Of a stretch of DNA of 64,000 nt, positions 43,101-55,668 are shown piece after piece. Below the pieces are notes generated by a model that searched no databases, was not told the DNA's origin, and worked only from the letters and a program-made list of their open reading frames with translations. The translations under genes were made by a program, and so were the position numbers. Each line of letters opens with the position of its first letter. The stretch's first letter is position 1. The stretch is from NCBI GenBank assembly GCA_900169235.1, contig FWCC01000008.1, forward strand, positions 62,001-126,000, given 5' to 3'. Origin of the DNA: Zarea fungicola. Lineage: Eukaryota; Ascomycota; Sordariomycetes; Hypocreales; Cordycipitaceae.

Positions 43101-46100
43101 TTTCTCGTGTGCATACCAGTGCACGCTCTACATGCTGCTCAGCAAGTCATCCAGGGTAGTGGATAGGGCACGCACCACACCATCACGAGAGTGGCTCTTC
43201 TACATGTAGATTTATATTCTAAAAATACATCAACAGTGTCATTGTTGGTTCAATAATCCATTCAACTGGTGCTTGCGTATTCCTCTGTCTTTTATGACTC
43301 GTGGATGTGGCCGTAATCTTATTGCGGTATTCTGTCGCACGAAACTGGTTAAACTCGATGTCGTCAACATGCCAATCATTGTAGACGGAGACACAGATGA
43401 CCATTCAGGGCTGTAGCACAAACACGCACACAGCAAAAAAAAAAAAAAAAAGAAAGAGAAAAAAAGAGATTACCACTTAACAATGGCAGTACCAATTCAT
43501 CGTACAGTAGTTAGCCGGCTGGCTGGGTGTTCTCTACATCACAGCACTTTCAGATACGCACCACCTCAACGACCCGGGCAACCTCAACGCCAGCGTAAAT
43601 CATGCACTGCCGCAGGATCAATAATGGTGGTTTCCAAATGTCAAGACGTCACGCACCTGCATTCGTTCAAACTCAAAGAAACCCCCTCCCCCCTGTCGCC
43701 CCGGATAGTTTCTCCCTACACAGAACGGGTCAGAGTCTAACATGCTCATTATACCAGATTCCAGACAAACCAGTTTCGTCGCAAAATCCCAATCAGAATG
43801 CTCCAAAAGGGGAAAATAAGGAAAGACACACAGCTCCGGAGGGTTTCGCCGCGATTCATTTCCAAGATTAAAACGAGATGAACTACATTCTCATCATCGT
43901 CCAACAAGACCAAATGCAGTTGGCTAAACTGATCAAATGCTGCTACCTGCCAAACTGTTTCTGTTTCGGACTCCTGTCCTCGTCAACCCGTTACGCGATG
44001 GACAGATGGGGACCAAGACATGACCTCCCCAAAGCAGTAAGAGCGCTAAAACCAATGTCGATCAAGTGCTCCATATTTCATAGCTATCTCAGGCTTTAAC
44101 ACCATGCAGCACTAATGCAGTACTATTTTGGCGTAGTTATTACTGTGGACACCTCCGCTTCTGTTTTGTGTCCCAGCTTGCAATCGCGCTCTCTCCTGCA
44201 GTCTCGCACATAGACTGCTGGAATTCCGGCTCCTCTGTTATTTGCAGCCATTTGGTTGTGACGTTGTAATATTGGCCCAGCCAGGCCATAAAAAACGGCC
44301 TAAGCGTGGCATCGCCACAAACAGCAACGAGTCTGTGACATGTCCATCACGATCATTCAATCTTGCCAACAGCTCAAGACATTCCAGGGCAGAATGCCGG
44401 AAATTAACCAAAGTCGTTCGCTTCTAAGTCTAAACTGTCGTACCATACTCCTTACAGAGACGCCTGTTGCTCCGCTGTTCCGGCTGCCCTAGTTTTCTTT
44501 AGCTGGGATATATAATTACTGCAGGACATTTCAGGGAACGCTGTTCCGCGCCTCTCCCTTGCGTACACGTATGGAGTAGCAAGACAATTTTTCAAGGAAC
44601 CAATTAGTTAAGACTCTACTTTTTCATACTGATACTATTCTCAGTATTTCGTTGCCAAACAAGGGACGGCAGATTACTTACTGGTCGGTGTCATTCGTCT
44701 AGGCTGCCATCTTGACAAGCTCCCCCCGGAAGAGAACATTGCACAATCACGACCCTTTTCTGATACATTAATGGACCCCAGCAGGGGTTTTGGTCGCAAT
44801 CAATCTGACGGGCTTAGGAGAGACGGCTAAAAAGCCCGGGGTCGTGATATTTACGGAGTAACCAATACCCAGACGATCTTTAGAAAAGTATGTAGTACAT
44901 ACAACACCGTGTCTCATTGTTTTTCCATCACGCTCAATTGGAACCATTATCACCAAAAGACCGAAGACGAAAATATCCCCATCCAGTCTCCGAGGCGATG
45001 CGCCCCTGCCCACAAATGGAACCCTTGGCAATTGGTTACATGGATGCGATCCCGCATGGCGCCGACCCTCTCCCCTGCTCCCCAGGTTGCCATTGGCTCT
45101 GATGCTGCGAACGGAACGCCTCACGACCGTCCTGGCTGATGCGTTGAAATCAAAATATATAGCGTCATACATACACCTGGATGCAGCCTGTGTATTTTGT
45201 ACATGTACATAGACATACAGCTTGTACTTCATGAACCACGCGGTATTCATACTGGAAAGGACATTTTTATCTCCAAAATCGTTTCTCCTCAGCTAGACGG
45301 CGCAAGTCCATGCACATGGAGACTTGGCGGTTTCAGTATTTTTCTGCGATGCGACTGTGCATCATCCCCCAGAATGAACCATAATGTTGCATTATGCACA
45401 GAAACATGAAAAAAAAAAGAAAAAAAAAAAAAGCAACTGTCGCATTCGCTTTTGCGTGGCATTCACAAACGTATACTGTTGATGTTGCACAAGTAAGACT
45501 TCTACAGCAAAGCCTGCTTCACTTGTACCAAGCACATGAAGACTTTTTGGTGGCAGCAAGCTAACCTTGTCAGCCGAGCCTACGCCGCACTCTGCCGTCG
45601 CAACAACCAGATTTGGTCTTTTCTTTTATTCTTATTTTTTATTTTTATTTTATAATTTTCCTCGACGATCTAGGAATTCCACTTTCTCTTTTTAGCCTGC
45701 ATATGCATGACGAGTTTCACGCGTTGTTGACAGTTCGGCAAAAAGTGCCCCAAAAAAATGCAAATCGACTGCTCCTCGTATCCGTCCGCCCATCACGATT
45801 TCCAAGACACGCCGAGAAACTCGTAGCAAGACCCAAAAACCAAACCAAATCTAATACCCTGGTCGCTCGCTGCGTCATAGACGTTTTGCCAATCCCATTT
45901 TATTAGCATCGTCCGATTTACTGGCTTAAATTACGATCCAAGCTGCGAACATCTGTTGCACGGCTTTGAGCCGATGTATCAAAAACGTCATTCGTATCCT
46001 TCCCATATGCGCTATAAAATTCCAAAACCGTTAATGCAGCCAAGGGGATAAACAAACGAACGACGAAGGAAGCCACTTGCTGATTGCATATCTGGCGTTG

Positions 46101-47326
46101 TGGCCCCCCTCGTCAGTAGCACATGTAGGTGCTCGGATACTCGCAATTGTTAACTCCCGGAAACGCGACAGTAGAAACCCATGCGGCCTTTTCTCTCTTT
46201 TGTGCTTCCGCAAGCTGCCCCCAAACATGGTTAAACTGACAAATTCGTCCCTCTCACTAGTCTCGTTCTGGGGGGATGCTTCTCGCCGAGCCCAGCTTTG
46301 CAAGGATTGGATGACCGAAAAGAGGCGAAGCCCGTGGGGGCAGAGGACAAGTAAAAAGCCTCCTTTTCCTTTCTCCACGTACCCAAGTTTAGCCTTGTTC
46401 TCAATCCTCCAACGAGAGCTCGCAAGCCTCGTTGAAGCTCTTTGCTAGGCAGGGCCACCCCTGCCGCTCTATTGTTTACTTTGCCGCCGACCCCTCCGGA
46501 AGTTCGCCTTTCCAGAGCAAGCCCTCTTTTATCCTTTACGCCTACGGAGTAATCGTCTGTCACAGACAGTTGCACATGATGTGCATGACCGAGCACATCA
46601 CCATGCACCTATCCAATCACCTCGCCTACGGGCGGTCTTGAGGCGTTTTCTTACAATCAGTCATAACACATCTGTTTGTGTGCATCTATGTATGTATTTC
46701 GTCACACACCGCATGCCATTTTCAGCCATAGCTTGGTACACTTTTGGTTCCATTCTTCAATGCCCTGAAACTTGCTGCCCTGCTCTTACAGGGCAGAATC
46801 TCATTACCCCACCACCGGCATAAGCTTTTGAAGCTAGCAGGAGAACAAGGGCTGGCCGCCACAAGGGCAAACGAAATTTCAAACTGAGCTCTCCTCCGGT
46901 GCCGGGAGCGAGGGCAATTGACACACTACGAGACCAGGATTTGGCTTCTGTTTGCCCTTAATTTCTTCCTTCCCTTTGATGCTGCGTTTTATGCCGTTTG
47001 AACACGCTCCCTTTGTGAATTGCGGTATTGTAGCGTTGGTGAAAAGGTCGGCTCTGCCAAGTAAACAGAGTCGCCAGTCGCGCTATCAAAGTAAACATTG
47101 CGAATCGCGTTATTTCTGCCCCGCCCGGCAACAGGTGATATCACGGTATCACGTGACCATCACATCCGTTTTGGGAAATTTGGGATGGTTCCTAGACGGA
47201 AAGGCGGAGCTACAGGGCAGAATATAATTTCTTGAGATCTACGAAGCAGACAGCAGAGCTGGGATACGAACGGCGATTTCCATATAGAATCCTTATCTTC
47301 TGGTGATTGTATGCTATTTATCCGTC
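40184..47326. other. 7.1-kb region without recognisable genes
   Basis: Between the divergent CDC25 and POL5 genes no frame has family motifs, consistent codon use or a convincing splice partner. Composition is ordinary, not the extreme AT of mutated repeats. Poly-A tracts occur at about 43435-43452 and 45410-45433. The right end (47100-47326) is the POL5 promoter. The region could hold long 5' leaders, a non-coding transcript or lineage-specific short genes. Confidence 0.5.
47135..47155. promoter_or_regulatory. Palindrome plus E-box upstream of POL5
   Basis: A perfect 10-bp palindrome GTGATATCAC at 47135-47144 is followed by CACGTG at 47150-47155, about 172 bp before the POL5 start. CACGTG is the core bound by bHLH factors such as Cbf1-type proteins. 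Regulatory use is inferred from motif and position. Confidence 0.4.
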
Positions 47327-50300
47327 ATGGCAGGTAAACGGAAACGTGGAGCCAAGGAGAGCGGCGCTTCTGCCCCCAATGGCCATAAAAAGGCTAAGAA
47401 CAATGCCAACTCAACTGCCAAATCTACGACGGCCATCTTTGTAAAACATCCCTTTGTCGAGGCACCGACGGGCGAAGAACGACGACGAGAGGCTACGCTG
47501 TACGATTTATTGGCTAGTGAAGATGAAAACGAGAGAATATCCGCGGCCGACTGTATTATATCCAGTCTCATTGGCGAGGAAAAGGTCCCCGAAGCCGTGC
47601 TCGAGCGTCATCTTGAGCGCCGTCTCTTCCGTGGTCTGGCCAGCGGCCGAAATGCCGCCCGGCTCGGCTTCAGTCTCGTCATCACAGAGTTGATGACCCA
47701 GTTGTTCGGCGACAAGGCCCTCGCGGCCGCGCACTACCCCGGGCTCACCTTCCAGAAGGCCGTTCGCATCCTCATGGACAAGACGAAGCCAGTAGGCAAC
47801 ATTCCCGGCCAGGAGGAGCGCGACCACTACCTTGGTCAGCTCTTCGGCATCGAGTGCTTTGTGAGTGCGCAAGTTATCTTTAGCGAGCCCACGCGGTGGA
47901 ACATGGTGCTGGACCTGCTGCTTAAGATTGCGCAGAAAAAAGTCTGGCTGCGCACCCAATGCGGCTGGGTCATTGTCCAGGCCCTGCAGCAAATGGACCA
48001 AAAATCGACTGAGGTCACGCTGCAGCAGATTGCCGACGCCAACATGGCCAAGACAGCTGACGGTGTCGCCTTTTGGATCACGGCCCTCAATAAACATCCT
48101 AGTATCAAGATCAAGCCTTGGCGTCACCCGCTTGCAACCAAGACTCTCGGCGACCTGGTTTCGGTGTTGAAGGAGAACTTCAACGAGTCAGGCAAGAATT
48201 CCAATGACAACACACGCGGAAATGCCCCCAAGCAAGCAAATTGGACAGCGCAGCTGCATTTTGTATGGGACATTATTCTGGCGTACTATGTGGACAATGC
48301 CATCAAGGCAGACGAGTTTGATCAGTTTTGGCAGCGAGTTGTAGATGGTAAGCTGCTTTTTTTATGCCCATGCTGTTATCACTGCTAACAGAAAATTTTA
48401 GACGGATTCTTTTCCAAAAATGCGAGCGACGGACAAAAGTTCAAGGGGTTCATGGTATTCCAAAAGATGCTCGAGGGTTTAATACATCAAAAATCCAAGG
48501 TCGACAAGCTCTTCTCAAAGAACTTATTGAGCTGCCTCATGAACCAGGCGGCCAAGGAGGATCGCTATCTACACAGGGCCGCCATCAAAGCCTTAAAGGC
48601 TATTGAAAACACTGTTGCATCGCATCCCAAGAGCCTCACCACAGTCCTCCGCAACTTGCTGACCGATAACGGAGTATACAGCTTTGACCAGCGCACTTCT
48701 TCAAAGACGATCGATCGTCTACTGCAGAGCTCTGGTAGCACAAGTGAGAAAAAACTTCTTGATGTGCTGCAATTACCCATTGCATCGCTCAGTAGCCAAG
48801 AAGAGACGGTGGCAAAATCAACTTTGAGATCATACGTCGAGTACGTATCCAAAGTCCTCACTGTGTCGGCGTCGTCTACTGAAAACACGGAGAAGAGCAG
48901 CGGCAAGGATTCATTTGGTTTATATTTACAAGAACTATCCCGACTGGCATACTCACAGCCCGAGAATATCCCCTCTGAGCTGTTGACTGAGCAGATCCGA
49001 GAGCTATGCAGATCAAGACTGGAATCGTCGTTATCCAAGCTTACCCGTCGTGCTGACGACTTTTCTGGCCTATGCAATGCCATTGCATCCATTGATCCTA
49101 CCTCGGTAGACATGGACGACATCATCAAGACAGCCGTTGATGATGCCCTCAAGCGTATGCGCAGTCTTCTGAAGCGCAAACCAAAGACAGAAGCAGCCAG
49201 AAGCGTCAATGAGGCACTGGCCACTCTCCACGCCATTTCTATATTCCAGCTATACAACGAAGACCCGGATGCCATGGAGTCGCTTAAAGACCTTGCTCAA
49301 TACGACGAGAAGCTGAAGAAGGGCGACAAGGCCGAAGGCAACTCGGAGCTTCTCGTGGAGATTCTGCTCTCCATGGTCGCTCGTCCCTCATCACTGATGC
49401 GTCAAGTCTCGCAGCAAGTTTTTGAGGCGTTCAGCAGCCACATTACTGCCGGCGGCCTGCAGCTTCTCACCGATCCCCTTGCAGCAACCGAGAGCTCCAG
49501 AGGCCAAGAGGAGCTCTTCAACACTGATGGTGATGCCATGGCCATTGACGAGGATGTCTCCGACGCAGAAGGCTCCGACGACGACGGTGTAATCGACCTT
49601 GAGGATGCCTCTGATGTTGAACTTGGCTCTGATGTGGAATTTGTCAATCTTGGCGACTCAAAATCTGATGCTAGTGATAATGAAAGTGAAAGCGATGACG
49701 ACGGCGAGGATGATGATGGTGACGACGAAAATACTGAAAAGGCTGATGGTGAGGAAGAGGGCCCCATCGATCTTGACGTGCTCTGCGCCAACATTCTCAA
49801 AAGTCATCGACTTGACAAGGACATGGATGCTGCCTCGTCCGACTCAGACGGCGACATGTCCGACTCAGAGATGCTGCAGCTCGACGACAAGCTCGCCGAG
49901 GTGTTTAAGCAGCGCGTCAAAGCCAAGCCGGACTCGAAAAAGGTGAAGAAGGATGCCAGGCAGTCCGTCGTCCAGTTCAAGCACCGCATCCTGGACCTCG
50001 TGGACATCTATGTCAAGGCCGAGGGCCAACGTCTCAATCCTCTCGCGTACACGCTGCTTGTTCCCCTGCTGCATCTCATGCGCACGACGAGCACTAAGCC
50101 GCTCGCGAGCCGTGCATGTGAAATTATCCTCAACTACCAAAAGGTGCTGAAAAAGTCGCGGGGCAGCAAGTCCGCGACAGCGTCCATAGACGACGACGCC
50201 AAAGCAGTGGCAGCAGAAGAGGACGATGCTAATGATGGCAGTTGTGATGACGAGGAGAAGAATGGCAGCCTCCTCTCACTACTGGTCGAGTTGCACGAGG

Positions 50301-50542
50301 CAGCCGGCAAGGATAATGCGCACGCGTACAACAAGGCCGCCAGTGCGGCGAGCCTCCTCGTTGCTGGCTCCATGTTTGCGGCCGATAGGGCGAGCATCAA
50401 GCAGGTGGCGGCCGTGTACGCCCAGACGCAGAGCCAGTGGGTGCTGGGCGAGGTGCAGCTGCAGACGTCGTTTTTCGCTGACTGGAACAATTGGTGCCAG
50501 AACTATGCCTCACAGGCGAGAGAAAAGAAGCAAGAAAAGTAA
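47327..50542 (+). CDS. POL5: Pol5/MYBBP1A-like nucleolar protein
   Basis: Exons 47327-48347 and 48402-50542 with a 54-bp intron (GTAAGC donor, GCTAACAG branch, TTTTAG acceptor) give 1,053 residues. The ATG at 47327 starts MAGKRKRGAKE, a lysine-rich nuclear/nucleolar signal. The body is helical repeat in character: RRREATLYDLLASED, RLFRGLASGRNAARLGFS and FVWDIILAYYV match the Pol5/Myb-binding protein 1A family. A long acidic tract of Asp, Glu and Ser lies at about residues 715-800. In yeast, Pol5 resembles B-type DNA polymerases only superficially; it binds near rDNA enhancers and works in ribosome biogenesis and rRNA transcription rather than DNA replication. An upstream out-of-frame ATG at 47311 could mildly affect translation. 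The gene converges on the proteasome alpha-7 gene. Confidence 0.93.
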
Positions 50543-50852
50543 GGAGAGGGGAGAGTTAGCCGACGAGAGAGGGAGAACAGGAACGAAAAGTAAAGCTACA
50601 TGTAGATACCACTCATATTAACGTTTTATTAACATTGGACCATGGATGAAAATTGATAGACCTCTTGACAAAGAAGCACTTCACAAATTTTTTTCTGCAT
50701 CTAACCAGCCCCCCCAGCCCAAAAAGCTTAAAAGTCGTAAACAGTAGGTATTTCGAATGGGCATGGCTTGCCCATTTTTGTTATGATATTACATGATTTG
50801 CTGGCTGGCAACGGCTTGCCTATTTTCCCTTTATTCTTTTGTCTCGTTCTGT
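50543..50852. other. Tail-to-tail spacer POL5/PRE10
   Basis: 310-bp spacer holding two 3' flanks; no gene. Confidence 0.5.
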
Positions 50853-52005
50853 TTATTCTTCCATCTTATCATCATCCTTATCATCGTCCTTCTTATCGCT
50901 CTCCTCCTCTTCATCGTCCGAGTCGTCCTCGGCCTTTGCTAACCTCTCGGCTTCCTCACGCAACTCCTTGGGGACCTCGACGTGACGGCCCTTTGTCGGC
51001 CCGTCGACAGTGCTGATCCACGTCATCTCCAGCTCAAAGTCCTTGTCCTTGTTATCCTTTTGCGCCACATAAATGATGCGCGCCGCCTCCTTGACGGCCT
51101 GCTGCAGCGTCATCTTTCCGTTCTGCAGGTCCAGCTTCTCGAGCTCCGCCTTGGCCGCCTGGCGGCCCTTGCCCGTCGCGGCACCGTAGTAGCCCCAGTA
51201 CTGGCCACTCGGCTCGACCATGTAGAGAAATGGACCTCCGTGCTTCTTGCCGGCCACCTTGCCGCCAGCGCCGCAGGCAGGGCCGGCGCCGACCTCGCCG
51301 TCGACGGGGGTATCCTCCGAGCTGTCGACGCCGCCAATGATGCCGGTGATGCCAAAGGGGCGGACGGAGCCGTACATGGTGTACGCCTGCAGGTAGCTGC
51401 CCATGCGCGAGGCGAGGTCGGCTGTGGGGATGGGGGCCTTGAAATTTTGGCGCCAGGATTGCGACTCGTCGCGGGCTCGGTCGACAAAGTGGCGGCCGTC
51501 GGGGATCATGCCAGAGTAGACCTGGAACGTACACAGAAAGCGTTAGTAACCTGGGGGGGAATATGGCAAGCCAGACGTTACGGGGTCCTTGTCCTCCGGG
51601 GCGATGAAAAGAAGAGCAAGACAAGGAAAACATCGTGGACGTAAGGCTCGACAAGAAAGAAGGGGGACTGGGGGATTCGTACAACTCCGATGTGACTATC
51701 AACTGTACCGATGCGCTTGTTGGCACCGGCCTTGGCTAGCTTCGAGGCAACCACCTTCTCTACGGCCAGAACGACACCCTCGTCGCAGCGGATGCCGATG
51801 GATGTGCCGCCATTCTCTACTGCCTTGACTGCATATTCGACCTGAAAGTTGCGACCATCTGGCGAGAAGATGGAGTTGAGCAAATCGTAACCCGTTCCTA
51901 TCGAAGTCTGTAGATGCGGCGCGTTTCGTGGTTAGCTCGACCTCCGTGACCACTACCGGGGGTGGATAACCCATGTATGCGGAAGATATCGGGGTCGCTC
52001 ACCAT
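50853..52005 (-). CDS. PRE10: 20S proteasome subunit alpha-7
   Basis: The first coding exon is just the start codon (52005-52003), followed at once by a GTGAGC donor. A 95-bp intron, exon 2 (51907-51683), a 161-bp intron and exon 3 (51521-50853) complete a 298-residue protein. [18 protein letters not shown] followed by [12 protein letters not shown] is the alpha-subunit N-terminal signature of PSMA3/Pre10. Later blocks [27 protein letters not shown] and [11 protein letters not shown] fit alpha-7. Compared with the human protein there is an inserted Gly/Ala-rich loop of nearly 30 residues between [11 protein letters not shown] and [10 protein letters not shown]. The C-terminal tail is highly acidic ([16 protein letters not shown]), as usual for this subunit, whose tail is phosphorylated in other species. 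The product belongs to the outer ring of the 20S core in nucleus and cytosol. Confidence 0.95.
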
Positions 52006-53070
52006 TTTCTATATTTGATTGAGGAAGTGTAGGTTTGATATGTGTGTATAGTGTTGATGCACAGCGCTGGGTGGTTGATGAGGTCTTGTTCGGGTGGGTA
52101 GCTTCGCTGGTTGGGTGATGGAAGCTGACGAGGGAGCTTCTGCCTGAGGCGACGTGGGGCGATTTAGGTGCGTTTGGCGGAAAGCTATTGACAGTTGCAG
52201 CTATAGGGTGGGCAGCTGGATCGTAAATGGTCAATTCCAAGAGCAGCGCGTGTTGGGGAGAGCAGGGAATTTTAAAGCATCAGTTATCAATCAATTTACA
52301 AAAGTAAATACAATCGGCGGGCATCCGTTTATTTCTTAAACGATTCCTTGGTTCGGCTTCAAGATTGGACCGTTGCTGTAGGCAGTGGTGTGTACGCAGC
52401 TGTGTGAGCTGACGAGGACTGTCTACCTAGATTTGAGGGAATGTGGCTGAGGAAGGGGTTCAGCCACACATGAAAATTGCGGTTGAGAACGTGAGACCAA
52501 TTGGCCAACAGTCACATTTATTACCTTTTTTTTTTTTTTTTGGTATAACTTCGATTTTGTACGTGGAATAGTTCGAAGTACGGAGTACCGCGAAAGCCTC
52601 TATAAATGGTTATATTGTCAACAACGAATCATGACTATGAGGTCAGGTGCAACTATGTCTAGCTCAAGCTGTCTAAGGATATTTTCCAGAGGCAACAACG
52701 GCATCACTGAGAACCTTGATTGACAATTTTTTTTTTAAAAAAAAAAGAAAAAGAAAAACCACAGGGAAAGGAAATCGAATGTAAATTTGGCCCAAAATGA
52801 AGAATCATCATAAAAATATGTTACTTCTTCTAACCCACAGAGCCTCGCTTAGACACCACAGACAGTAGCTTTGGACATCAGATCAAGTTTGTAGGGAAAT
52901 CCAAAACAGGCGACACTTTAATACACAGCTTGCGCTTGGCAACATTAAAACATCCCTGGACACTTCGGACCGCCTCAAAATAATTCGTATTAACAAATGC
53001 GGCCATCCACTCAGACTGATTTGTTTCGTGCCAACATACCCATACCGAGATACAAGGCAGCACTGCGCCA
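52006..53070. other. Intergenic spacer with A/T homopolymers
   Basis: Promoter side of the proteasome gene and 3' flank of the P450 gene. It contains poly-T near 52527-52541 and a poly-T/poly-A junction near 52728-52746. No gene seen. Confidence 0.5.
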
Positions 53071-54936
53071 TTATACCTTTAAATCCGCATGAACTATCTC
53101 AAAGTTCTTCATTATTAAAGCTGCCCGCTGCTTCGATCTCGGTGTGAAACCCATTGGAAACGGCGTTGGCTCTAATATGACACTCGAGTTGGTCGCCTGG
53201 TTGTCAAAAGACACATTATCAAAAGTCAAAGGACATTTCTTAATCGACAGGTTGAAACCCCAAGCGACAGACGCCCCAGTGAGGAATAGTTCGTAATCAG
53301 CAATAGACTGCCCTAGACACATGCGGCGACCCCAGCCAAAGGTATGCATAGCCTTGCCCTCGCGTAGGCTGGGATATCGGGACAGAGGCTCCATGTAAGT
53401 CGGCCAGTCAGGCTCGAGCCAGCGCTCAGGGTGAAAGTTTTCAGGGTCAGGATATTGCTCAGGAACTCTATTCAGGGCCCTAGCCGACGTTAATAAAGGA
53501 AAAGGAGGAGGAAATCAAAGATGGCAAGCAGAGTGGAGGGTCTTACCATTCACAGGCTAGCACTACGTCGTCTTTCTTAATAGTGACACCTCGATATTCA
53601 ACGTCTTCTTCACATCGATGCGGCACACCTAACCCTGAGTCAGCATGTATAAAATTACCTTATCACGATCACAGATCAAGCTTACCAAGAGGTACAGTTG
53701 ATCTCCACCGCAGCGACTCCTTGATACAGGCACGCACTGTAGGCAGCCGCTCATAGTCTCCAATTTCTGGCATGCGGTCACCGCAAACGCGATCCAGCTC
53801 GTCTTGCATCTCCCTCTGCCAATCGGGATGTAAACCCATCGCCATGAGAAAATACTGAAGTGGCCCAGCGACAGTAACCACGCCCACCATGGTCTGAAAT
53901 CCCAGCATGCAAGCGGCGAAGTCTTCCTCCTCGGCATTCTGCGCTAGGCTTGGATTCTCAAGGCCCTTGCCACCCTCACCTCCTGCTGCGACCTGCGCCA
54001 GATAGCGATACATCCACGTCTCCTTGGGCAGCGAGCCTGCCCTGAATCTCGCCTTGGCAACCTGTAGATTCTCCCGCCACCAGCTGCGCATCTCGCCCTC
54101 GCGCTTTTCCTCAAATTTGCGCCAGGGGTTGTAGCCCAGCATGTCGGCGACGTCCCAGAGCGGCGTCAGGGCGTTGATGATGGGGCCTGAAATGGACATT
54201 TGGCGCAACGTCTCGGTGGCCGTAGTTCCAAAACGGGTGCCCTGCGTGGCATCGTCCAAGGAGAGGGTCGTCATAATGCGACCTGTTAGCTCGCGCGCGT
54301 TGGCGTGAAAACGCGCCGGGTCGACGAGCAGCGTCATGAGGTAACGCCTCACTTCGCGATCAACGTGGCCGTAGAAATGGGCCTGGCTGGCGGATGCCAT
54401 GGCGGCATGAACCCATTTTCTCTGACGTTTCCAAGTTTCTATATATAAAGATATCAATAAAAAAACTTTATAAAAGAGAAACTTGGCCCACTTGATAAAT
54501 TGGACTGGTGGCGCGTGGGTTTGTGGAAAGTCAAGTTGAATTGTTTCTTACCATTACGATCTTGAAGAGCGACGTAGACGGGTCCGGCTCTATGGTTAAG
54601 GAGCGCACGAATCTGCGTGCGTCCGGCAAAGTTATTGCCCTTTTTGATGAGCAGCTCCTGCGCAATGCCCTCATCGGCAATGACGATGAAGCGCTGTCCC
54701 ATCATGGACGTCTCGTAGATAGGCCCGTACTTGTCCGCCCACTCTTTAAACTTAAGCCACATAGAGAACCTAGGCAGGTCGTGGACGCGGCCCACAATGG
54801 GGAACTGTCTCGGCCCCGGAAATCTGGGGTTGTTTCCTTTAGTTGAGGTCCATTTGTGCAGAATGGTTGAGATGGAAAGAATTAAACCGGGAACTGCAAC
54901 GGCATAAAAGTACCAGTTAAGCAGCAAGAGGGCCAT
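53071..54936 (-). CDS. Cytochrome P450 monooxygenase, E-class group I type
   Basis: Four exons (54936-54552, 54438-53686, 53628-53547, 53479-53071) with introns of 113, 57 and 67 bp give 542 residues, all in phase. The start at 54936 provides an N-terminal membrane anchor (MALLLLNWYFYAVAVPGLIL) followed by the proline hinge PRFPGPRQFP, so the enzyme should sit on the ER. The K-helix ExxR is ESLR in CIKESLRWRSTVP, the PERF-like motif is HPERW, and the heme loop is FGWGRRMCLG with ligand Cys461. The I-helix motif, normally A-G-x-D/E-T-T, reads AGPLQYF (about residue 318) and lacks the acid-alcohol pair. The substrate is unknown. The nearest neighbour is the cysteine-rich secreted gene upstream; no other biosynthetic gene adjoins it. 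Confidence 0.92.
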
Positions 54937-55668
54937 GGCCGAAACACCGACGTCGCGTGTTCCTTTCCTTGTTCGCCAGGTGAACCTTATAGGAGGAAAC
55001 CAGAACACAGAGAGAGCAGAGAAAACCAAGAAATTTGTTACCGAAGTCTTGATTGCTGGAATGTTGCCGGGATTGTGATGAAGCGAGCGCGTGGATTGGC
55101 AGGTAAAGCAGGCTTCTGTTGCAGATTGGTTATTTACTCAGACCTGCTCGGCTACACCCCTCTTTCAAGCATTGGCCACCAAACCAGGCTCTAGCCAAGT
55201 CTGGAAATTATGCTTCCGATACCCATGTCTAACGTGAGACCTAATAGTGTAACAGGGAACTGGCTGGAACCCTTTGCTAACTAACTGTATGGGCCGAACA
55301 TTATTTATAGCGAGCAAACACAGTATAAAAAGCAAGTACACTGTACGTTTTCTGTATTGGCCAGATAAAAATCGACAGCGACGTTGGATACTGCAGTAAT
55401 TTAGAATTAATTTAGTTAATTTCTTTGGCTTGACGGAAACAATCCCCCCCCCCCCCCCCCTCTGTTTTCAATAACCTCATTTAATTCATGAGCTACCTTT
55501 GTTTTTGGAGGTCCTGTCCTCTCATGTTTCTCTTCCCTCCAACGTATATCGACTAACAGGGTAAATCAAGGGCTATCTCTACTTGCAGGATAGGTAATTA
55601 ATGCAACTATTATAGGAATTTCCAGATTGCGCAGTAAACAGCGAAAGTTGCACTACCACTTGTCAAGT
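54937..55668. other. Intergenic, P450 promoter, with C17 tract
   Basis: Upstream region of the P450 gene and 3' flank of the small secreted gene. A run of 17 cytosines lies at 55444-55460. No gene recognised. Confidence 0.5.
55444..55460. repeat. Mononucleotide C17 tract
   Basis: Seventeen uninterrupted C residues, flanked by AAT and TCTG. Probably length-variable and error-prone to sequence. Confidence 0.9.

Noticed and set aside
44768..45250. 160-codon minus-strand frame with ATG
   Set aside because: Long enough to notice, but without signal, domain or splice partners; another frame is open on the opposite strand.
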